NCBI GenBank assembly: GCA_964355365.1
Contig: CAYHEX010000133.1
Coordinates: 1-10,847, forward strand
Length of the DNA: 10,847 nt
Reading direction: 5' to 3'
DNA from: SCUN01 sp964355365
GTDB taxonomy: Bacteria > Acidobacteriota > Vicinamibacteria > Vicinamibacterales > SCN-69-37
A program made the position numbers and the translations under genes. The notes under the pieces were generated by a model. The model saw only the letters and a list, made by a program, of their open reading frames with translations. It was not told where the DNA came from and did not search any database. Numbering within the stretch: the first letter of the stretch is position 1; every line of letters begins with the position of its first letter. Below are positions 6,250-10,847 of the stretch, one piece after another.

Positions 6250-9200
6250 CTAGAAGCCGATCTTCGCTGTCAGCTGCAGCTTGCGCGGTTCCCAGTAGCT
6301 CTGGGCCACGCCAAACGCCGCGCTGTTCTGGCTGGGCTGGAAGTTGTAGCCCGTCTGCTTGTTACCGATGTTGTAGAGGTCGGCGACGAGCGTGATGCGG
6401 TACCGGCTCACGTGAAGGACCTGCGAGTAGTTGAGGTCCATCTGGTAGTGGTTGGGCGTCACGCGCGAGCCGGCCGGTTCCGCGTAGCGGACCGTGTCGC
6501 TCGTGGACGTGCCGATGATCGACGTCGGGTAGGCGAGACGGTTCGTGGCTTCCCACGGCTGACCCGACTGGTACACCGCGTAGAACCCGAGGCTGCCGTT
6601 CCATGGCATCTGGTAGGTGCCGTAGGCCTTCACCATGTGGCGGCGATCGCCGTGCAGGTCGCCGAGCTTGTTGTCCCACAGCTGGCGGCCACCCGAGTCG
6701 CCGATGTTCGACGAACCGATGAAGATGTTGCCGTCGTTGGCAGACGCCGTGGTGCTGCCGTCCTGGTCCACGTTGCCGTAGTAGTGGCTCCACGTGTACG
6801 AGCCACGCAGGAACAGCTGCTTGCCGGCCACGTTGCCGTGCCATTCGCCTTCGGTGGTGACTTCCTTGTATTTCGTGAAGGCGCCATCGAGGTCCGCGAT
6901 CACGTAGGTGGAGCCGCTGCCGATCTGGGCGATCCGCGCGGTCAGGTCCTCAATGTAGAGCGCGTTCGGCACACTGGCGGGCGTGGCCGCCGTGCGGAAG
7001 GCCACGCGCGCGTTGTTGTTCGTGTCTTCCCAGAAGTGCAGGCTCTCGCGGTAGCGCGCGTAGACGCGCAGCGAGAGGCTGCCGAACTGGCGCGCCGAAC
7101 CCAGGAGGTACTCTTCCGTGGTGCGCGGCGTCATGTTCGGCATGAAGAGCTTGCCGGACGAGGACGCGATCGTGTCGCTGCCGAAGAGCCGGCCGCTCGC
7201 GTCGAAGTAGCCGTTGATCGTGGTGGCCAGATTGCGGTCCCACGACGCGGCGCGCGGCAGCGAGGACGCCGCCGGGTTGTACTTCGCCCAGCTCGCGTAG
7301 ACCGTGTTCGTGCCGTCATACGCGTAGGTCGCGCTGATGCGCGGCTGCACCATCTTCTTCCAGGGGATCTCGTACATCTTGTAGCGGCGCAGTTCGGTGA
7401 GGTTGCCCGTCGCCTTGATGAACCCTGACAGCGTGCCCGAGGCTTCGTTCAGCCCCTGGCCGTAGAGCGTGTCGTTGCTGGCGAGCACGCCGAGATTCAG
7501 CGCGAGGTTCTTGTAGGCGATCGCGTCGTTGAACTCGACGCTCTGCGACTTGTACTCCGAGTGGATCTTCGGAATGACGCCGGTGGTCTGCTGCTGGAAC
7601 GCCGTCTGGAAGAAGATCGGCGTGCCGTTGAAGCAGCCGCCGCCCGTCTGGCCGGTCGTGCAGGCCAGTGCGGTCGACCCGCCGATGACCGAGATCGAGC
7701 CCCAGCCGTTCGAGTTGCGGGTCAGGTCTTCGGAGTCGGTGTAGCGCTGGTAGCCGACGTGCACTTCGTGTCGCGTCTGGCCGGCGTTCAGCGTGAGGTT
7801 GTACGCAATCTGGCCGGCGTTGCGGAAGAAGTCGTCCTTGTCGAACGTCGAGCCGTAGCCGACGATGCCGCCGCCGTTCTTGAGGCCGTTGGCATCGTAG
7901 CCGTAGCGGCTGATGTAGGTCTGGCGGAACGCATTGATGGCCGCGGCGTTGGCCGCCGTGCTGTTGGCCAGCGGCACATTCAAGAGGCCCATCGTGTCGA
8001 GCGCCGCGAGGTCGAGCGCCGTGCCGATCGCCGTGCTGACCGCCGCGGGCGACGTGTTGTCCGGGCGGCTCTGGTTCGGGTTGCCGAAGTGCGTCATCTT
8101 GAACGAGAAGAAGCTGTTCGCGTTGATGATCCACGAGCCGTCGGCGGTGAGAATCTTCTGCGAGGTCTCGTTGCCCGTGCCCGTCGACACCGTGGCGAAC
8201 GTGCCGAAGAGGTTGCTCTTGTCCACGCGCTTGGAACCCCGGTAGCTCGCGTTGAGGAGGATGCCGCTCTTGGGCGTCAGCGTCAGCTTGCCGAAGCCTT
8301 CGTAGCGGTTGCTGCTGTAGTTGGGCAGCGAGCCGTAGGCGTTCGAGACGTTCACGCGCGACGAATGCGGCTGGTAGTACGAGCCGTAGAAGAACAGCTT
8401 GTCTGTGACGGCCGGGCCGCCGATGTTCACGTCGGTGAACATGCGGGTCGAGTTGTTGCAGGACGTCAGCGGTGTCGTCGCCGTCTTGCACGTCTCCAGC
8501 TTGCCGCGCATGCTGGGGAGCTGGAACCGGTAGCTGGCTTCACCGGAGAACTTGCTCGTGCCCGACTTGCTCACTGAGTCCATCGAGAAGCCGCCGGCGC
8601 GGTTGAAGTCCACCGCGCGCGCGCCGCCCTTGACGACCGCGATCTGCGCGATGTCATGCGAGGCCGGCTCGGACGCCAGCGTGCCGAACAGCGGCAGCGT
8701 GACGTTGACGCCGTCGAAGTTGTACACGTTGTCCTGGCCGCTGCCGCCGGCGCTCGGGCCGCGCACCGCATCCTGCGTGTACTGCACGCCGGGGATGAGC
8801 TTCACGAGGTCGCGGTATTCCGTGCCGACCGGGAGGTTCTTGAAGATGTCGTTCGACAACGTGCTGTTGATCGCCGCCGAGGACTTCTCGATGTAACCGG
8901 CCTGCGCCGTCACCGTCACCGATTCCTTGACGCCCGACACGGCCATCGTGGAGTTCAGCGTGACGTCCTGACCGAGCAGGACCTCCGCCTTGCGCGTGAC
9001 CGACTGCATGCCGGACAGCGTGAACACCACCGTGTATTCACCAGGCGGCAGGGCCGCCAGCTGGAACGTGCCGTTGCCGCCGGTGACCGCCACACGGGGG
9101 CCGGGGAGTACTGTGGAGCGTGCTTCGACCGTCACGCCCGGCATGGCCGCGCCTGACTGGTCGAGCACCTTGCCGCTGATCGTCCCGGTCTGCTGGGCGA

Positions 9201-9264
9201 ACGCGGGCATGGCGCAAAACACCATGAGTAAGAACAGGATAGTACGCGTGACGCGTGAATACAT
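6250..9264 (-). CDS. TonB-dependent outer-membrane receptor with N-terminal carboxypeptidase-regulatory domain (Oar-like)
   Basis: Outer-membrane beta-barrel transporter or adhesin, presumably energised by TonB-ExbBD encoded elsewhere. The 1004-residue product starts with a signal peptide (TRTILFLLMVFCAMPAFA, cut before Q24). Residues 27-108 form a CarboxypepD_reg-type beta-sandwich (GTISGKVLDQSGAAMPGVTV, then LPPGEYTVVFTLSG). A plug domain follows at about 115-250 (IFKNLPVGTEYRDLVKLIPGV, NFDGVNVTLPLFGT). The rest is alternating aromatic barrel strands ending in AKIGF, with the C-terminal Phe needed for outer-membrane assembly. Two close Cys pairs (CKTATTPLTSC and CTTGQTGGGC) suggest disulfide-bonded outer loops. 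Start 9264 is chosen over an in-frame ATG at 9309 because AAGGAG lies 6 nt before it, the signal peptide begins there, and 9309 lies upstream of the TATAAT box. No SusD-like partner is adjacent. The ligand cannot be inferred; such receptors are numerous in Acidobacteriota and often import plant or peptide oligomers. Confidence 0.93.
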   Translation of the reverse strand: MYSRVTRTILFLLMVFCAMPAFAQQTGTISGKVLDQSGAAMPGVTVEARSTVLPGPRVAVTGGNGTFQLAALPPGEYTVVFTLSGMQSVTRKAEVLLGQDVTLNSTMAVSGVKESVTVTAQAGYIEKSSAAINSTLSNDIFKNLPVGTEYRDLVKLIPGVQYTQDAVRGPSAGGSGQDNVYNFDGVNVTLPLFGTLASEPASHDIAQIAVVKGGARAVDFNRAGGFSMDSVSKSGTSKFSGEASYRFQLPSMRGKLETCKTATTPLTSCNNSTRMFTDVNIGGPAVTDKLFFYGSYYQPHSSRVNVSNAYGSLPNYSSNRYEGFGKLTLTPKSGILLNASYRGSKRVDKSNLFGTFATVSTGTGNETSQKILTADGSWIINANSFFSFKMTHFGNPNQSRPDNTSPAAVSTAIGTALDLAALDTMGLLNVPLANSTAANAAAINAFRQTYISRYGYDANGLKNGGGIVGYGSTFDKDDFFRNAGQIAYNLTLNAGQTRHEVHVGYQRYTDSEDLTRNSNGWGSISVIGGSTALACTTGQTGGGCFNGTPIFFQTAFQQQTTGVIPKIHSEYKSQSVEFNDAIAYKNLALNLGVLASNDTLYGQGLNEASGTLSGFIKATGNLTELRRYKMYEIPWKKMVQPRISATYAYDGTNTVYASWAKYNPAASSLPRAASWDRNLATTINGYFDASGRLFGSDTIASSSGKLFMPNMTPRTTEEYLLGSARQFGSLSLRVYARYRESLHFWEDTNNNARVAFRTAATPASVPNALYIEDLTARIAQIGSGSTYVIADLDGAFTKYKEVTTEGEWHGNVAGKQLFLRGSYTWSHYYGNVDQDGSTTASANDGNIFIGSSNIGDSGGRQLWDNKLGDLHGDRRHMVKAYGTYQMPWNGSLGFYAVYQSGQPWEATNRLAYPTSIIGTSTSDTVRYAEPAGSRVTPNHYQMDLNYSQVLHVSRYRITLVADLYNIGNKQTGYNFQPSQNSAAFGVAQSYWEPRKLQLTAKIGF

Positions 9265-9270
9265 TCGGGT

Positions 9271-9276
9271 CTCCTT
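9271..9276 (-). promoter_or_regulatory. Ribosome binding site of the receptor gene (AAGGAG)
   Basis: AAGGAG on the minus strand lies 6 nt before the ATG at 9264 and fixes that start. It is the only strong Shine-Dalgarno sequence seen before any of the six genes. Confidence 0.9.
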
Positions 9277-9295
9277 AAGTACGATTGGAACGGCG

Positions 9296-9301
9296 ATTAT
9301 A
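9296..9301 (-). promoter_or_regulatory. Promoter -10 box of the receptor gene (TATAAT)
   Basis: A perfect TATAAT hexamer lies 31 nt before the ATG at 9264, leaving a leader of about 25 nt that holds the ribosome site. The region 16-18 bp further upstream (TGTTAC) is only a poor -35 match. The receptor is therefore predicted to use a leadered, canonical-looking promoter, unlike its neighbours. Confidence 0.6.
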
Positions 9302-9353
9302 ACGTTCATGCAACGCTCGTAACACCCCGAAACGACGGGCCCAGCCGGTACGG

Positions 9354-9359
9354 TATTGT
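9354..9359 (+). promoter_or_regulatory. Putative -10 box of the BRCT-MerR-TPR gene (TATTGT)
   Basis: TATTGT ends exactly 6 nt before the GTG at 9366, copying the arrangement before the hydrolase gene at 4150. No ribosome site is present. Leaderless initiation at the GTG is the simplest reading. No clear -35 box is visible. Confidence 0.42.
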
Positions 9360-9365
9360 GGCCAC

Positions 9366-10460
9366 GTGCAGGCGCGCGACCTCCAACGGCCCGAACCCCG
9401 GTTTTCCGGGCAGGTGGTGTTCGTTTCCGGCCGCCTGGGGCTGCTCACCCGACGCGATGCCCGAGCCCTCATCGAGCGGCTCGGCGGGACGTTTTCGCCG
9501 CTCGTGACACCCAGAACCACGCTGACAGTCACCGAGGACGAGCTCTGTCGGGCGGCCGGCCTGCCCGACGCCGAGACACTCAAGGGCCAGTACTACTCTT
9601 CAAAGGATCTCCGGGGGATGTATCCCGTCCTCCGCGACGACCACCTCCGCTATCTGGAAAAATGCGGCCTCGTGCACCCGGTCGCAGGCCGGTACTACTC
9701 CTTCAACGACCTCCACATCGTGAAGCAGGCCGCCTCAGAGCTCGAGCTCGGCGCGCCCCTGAACGTCGCGATGCGGGCCCTGGTGGCCGAGCGGGATGGT
9801 CAACTGGCCTTTGATTTCCAGCCTCCCCGCAGCGATCGGCCGACTGCCCGCGTCGTGGCGCTGCGTGCCACGTCGAAACCGGAGTCGCCGCTCGAGGCTT
9901 CGAGACGGGACTGGGCGGCGTCGGCGACCGGCGACGGGCCCGGACTCACCAGCCCCGATCGCGACGAACGCATCGCGGCGGCGAATTACACGATGGCCGC
10001 GAAGTTCTTCCTCGAAGGCGCGGAACTCGACGACGGCGACGATCCGGATCTGGACGCGGCCTCGGCCTCGTACCGCAAGGCCTTGATGTTCGATCCGATT
10101 CTGGTGCCGGCGCTCGTGAACCTCGCGAACATCCACTACGAGCGCGATCAGCTCGTGGAGGCCGAGGCCATCTACGAGCGCGCGATCCGTCTCGATTCAG
10201 AGTGCTTTGAGGCGTACTTCAACCTCGGCAACATCCACCACGACCTCACGCGCTACGCCGATGCGGTGGCCGCCTATCGCGACGCGCTCGTGATCAACCC
10301 CGAGTATCCCGAGGCGCACTTCTACCTCGCGGTCGCACTCGAGAAACTCGGGCGCTCCGCCGAGGCCCGTCCTCATTGGAAGCAGTATCGCGACCTGGCG
10401 CCCGACGGCGAGTTCGTGCAGCTCGCGAAAGAGTTCGAGACCGCACAGACACAGACATAG
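9366..10460 (+). CDS. BRCT-like / MerR-like HTH / TPR multidomain protein
   Basis: Probably a cytoplasmic DNA-associated regulator or scaffold. In the 364-residue product, residues 12-56 (FSGQVVFVSGRLGLLTRRDARALIERLGGTFS in outline, then VTPRTTLTV) match the BRCT pattern of bacterial DNA ligases: beta strand, basic helix, Gly-Gly turn, then the strand after a T-x-R-T-T turn. Residues 76-150 resemble a MerR-type winged helix (YYSSKDLRGMY, LRYLEKCGLVHPVAGRYYSFNDL). A low-complexity linker at 150-200 leads to about four TPR units at 203-345, including ALVNLANIHYERDQLVEAEAIYERA and the next, YFNLGNIHHDLTRYADAVAAYRDA. GTG at 9366 is the only start upstream of the BRCT part and follows TATTGT at 6 nt. 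It is divergent from the receptor (101 bp between starts) and ends 8 bp before the repeat array. TPR is certain, MerR-like likely, BRCT likely; DNA target unknown. Confidence 0.83.
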   Translation: MQARDLQRPEPRFSGQVVFVSGRLGLLTRRDARALIERLGGTFSPLVTPRTTLTVTEDELCRAAGLPDAETLKGQYYSSKDLRGMYPVLRDDHLRYLEKCGLVHPVAGRYYSFNDLHIVKQAASELELGAPLNVAMRALVAERDGQLAFDFQPPRSDRPTARVVALRATSKPESPLEASRRDWAASATGDGPGLTSPDRDERIAAANYTMAAKFFLEGAELDDGDDPDLDAASASYRKALMFDPILVPALVNLANIHYERDQLVEAEAIYERAIRLDSECFEAYFNLGNIHHDLTRYADAVAAYRDALVINPEYPEAHFYLAVALEKLGRSAEARPHWKQYRDLAPDGEFVQLAKEFETAQTQT

Positions 10461-10467
10461 ACACCGA

Positions 10468-10506
10468 GGTTCGTGGGATTCGCGAACCGCCAGAACCTCA
10501 GGAACC
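10468..10506. repeat. Degenerate tail-to-tail junction at the array's left border
   Basis: GGTTCGTGG and GATTCG on the plus strand meet, at 10482/10483, GGTTCG, GGTTCTGGC and GGTTCCTGA on the minus strand. This looks like decayed tails of two more facing elements with no spacer between them. The phase-breaking 4-bp stub is missing, so the match to the full element is partial. Confidence 0.5.
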
Positions 10507-10527
10507 TCACAGCGCTGAAGTTCCCAA

Positions 10528-10606
10528 GGTTCGCCTGGTTCGTACGGTTCGAGGGGTTCTGTTCGTGAGGTTCAAGGGGTGCGAGGGGTTCGTAAGGTTT
10601 GGTTCG
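10528..10606 (+). repeat. Composite GGTTCG element, copy 1
   Basis: Units start at 10528, 10537 and 10546; the GGTTCTGTTCG core is at 10555-10565; three further units start at 10569, 10578 and 10587; the stub GGTTT is at 10596-10600 and the terminal GGTTCG at 10601-10606. It shares the exact 16-mer GGTGCGAGGGGTTCGT (10578-10593) with copy 3. Confidence 0.85.
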
Positions 10607-10624
10607 CGGTTCGCGGGAGCCATT

Positions 10625-10702
10625 CGAACCACCCTCACGAACCCCGCGAACCCTGTGCACCTTACGAACAGAACCTCTCGAACCTTCCGAACCGCTCGAA
10701 CC
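10625..10702 (-). repeat. Composite GGTTCG element, copy 2 (inverted)
   Basis: Read on the minus strand, units start at 10702, 10693 and 10684; the core GGTTCTGTTCG occupies 10675-10665; three units start at 10661, 10652 and 10643; the stub GGGT is at 10634-10631 and GGTTCG at 10630-10625. Copies 1 and 2 could fold into a long imperfect hairpin with an 18-base loop. Confidence 0.85.
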
Positions 10703-10732
10703 CAGGAACGACGGCGTGGTTGAGGTTCGGTG

Positions 10733-10810
10733 GGTTCGGAAGGTTCGTGAGGTTCGTGGGGTTCTGTTCGAGAGGTTCCTAAGGTGCGAGGGGTTCGTGA
10801 GGTTGGTTCG
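10733..10810 (+). repeat. Composite GGTTCG element, copy 3
   Basis: Units start at 10733, 10742 and 10751; the core is at 10760-10770; further units start at 10774, 10783 and 10792; the stub GGTT is at 10801-10804 and GGTTCG at 10805-10810. The order and spacing of parts equal copy 2 exactly and copy 1 except for one extra T in the stub. Confidence 0.85.
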
Positions 10811-10824
10811 GGAGGTGCGCCCTA

Positions 10825-10847
10825 CGAACCGCCCTCACGCACCGAAC
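10825..10847 (-). repeat. Composite GGTTCG element, copy 4 (inverted, cut by right edge)
   Basis: On the minus strand the visible tail reads GGTGCGTGA, the stub GGGC, then GGTTCG, which is the same ending as copies 1-3. Its tail faces that of copy 3 across 14 bp, continuing the alternating pattern. The core would lie beyond the window. Confidence 0.65.

Larger units (their letters stand above)
10468..10847. repeat. Array of alternating inverted composite repeats built from 9-bp GGTTCGnnn units
   Basis: The gene-free right end is filled by 9-bp units with a constant GGTTCG and a variable 3-base tail. They are organised into composite elements of 78-79 bp: three units, a GGTTCTGTTCGnnA core of 14 bp, three units, a 4-5 bp GGTT-like stub, then GGTTCG. 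Copies lie at 10528-10606 (plus), 10625-10702 (minus), 10733-10810 (plus) and from 10825 past the edge (minus). By hand count, complete copies share about 62-66 of 78 positions pairwise. Element tails face each other across 18 and 14 bp, heads across 30 bp. The 9-bp period keeps short reading frames open, but nothing suggests coding. I do not recognise the family. Confidence 0.88.

Noticed and set aside
6226..8577. Long plus-strand open frames (6226-7428 and 7561-8577)
   Set aside because: They mirror the receptor's third-codon GC bias, are rich in Arg, Val and Ala, and have no recognisable domain or start signal.
9265..9309. Upstream ATG at 9309 as the receptor start
   Set aside because: It would place the TATAAT box and the AAGGAG site inside the coding region and put 15 residues before an otherwise complete signal peptide.
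10600..10640. tRNA gene or tRNA fragment (GGTTCGAA resembles a T-arm)
   Set aside because: No acceptor, D or anticodon arm can be built around it; the match is explained by the GGTTCG repeat unit.
10373..10782. Small open frames across the repeat array, with VRF/FVRF-like peptides
   Set aside because: The 9-bp repeat period keeps frames open on both strands; there are no start signals and the peptides only echo the repeat.
10468..10847. CRISPR array
   Set aside because: The units are 9 bp, have no unique spacers of uniform length, and alternate in orientation; no cas gene is near.
1..10847. Defence island, prophage or transposon
   Set aside because: No transposase, integrase, nuclease, toxin-antitoxin or phage gene is visible on either strand.

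Overview
The window looks like chromosomal DNA from a GC-rich member of the Acidobacteriota, perhaps Vicinamibacteria-like. This rests on a roughly 1000-residue TonB-dependent receptor with an N-terminal carboxypeptidase-regulatory domain and no SusD partner, lipoprotein sulfatase-like hydrolases fused to TPR repeats, and the base composition. It is a lineage inference, not a proof.

Layout: six protein genes alternate strictly in strand. (1) 1-986, minus: secreted M14 zinc carboxypeptidase, cut by the left edge. (2) 1037-3136, plus: GT-C/GT39-like membrane glycosyltransferase with a C-terminal TPR domain. (3) 3141-4127, minus: glucokinase. (4) 4150-6114, plus: sulfatase-like lipoprotein hydrolase with a TPR tail. 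(5) 6250-9264, minus: TonB-dependent receptor of the Oar type. (6) 9366-10460, plus: BRCT-like, MerR-like HTH and TPR protein. The genes form three head-to-head pairs with start-to-start gaps of 50, 22 and 101 bp, so none is in an operon here. The 6115-6249 gap holds a degenerate heptamer tract and a clear intrinsic terminator for the receptor.

Control: five of the six genes lack a Shine-Dalgarno sequence and have a TAnnnT hexamer exactly 6-7 nt before the start codon, the pattern expected of leaderless mRNAs. Only the receptor has a perfect TATAAT, a 5' leader and an AAGGAG ribosome site. The glucokinase and hydrolase -10-like boxes overlap by 2 bp on opposite strands.

The most unusual item is the gene-free right end (10461-10847). 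It is not simple low-complexity DNA: a composite 78-79 bp element made of 9-bp GGTTCGnnn units around a fixed GGTTCTGTTCG core occurs in alternating orientation (plus, minus, plus, then a minus copy running off the edge). The placement of the off-phase units is shared by all three complete copies. I do not recognise this element.

Functionally the genes fit a nutrient-scavenging, envelope-centred lifestyle (secreted peptidase, outer-membrane uptake, surface hydrolase, envelope glycosylation, sugar phosphorylation). Nothing ties them into one pathway, and I see no defence, phage or biosynthetic system.
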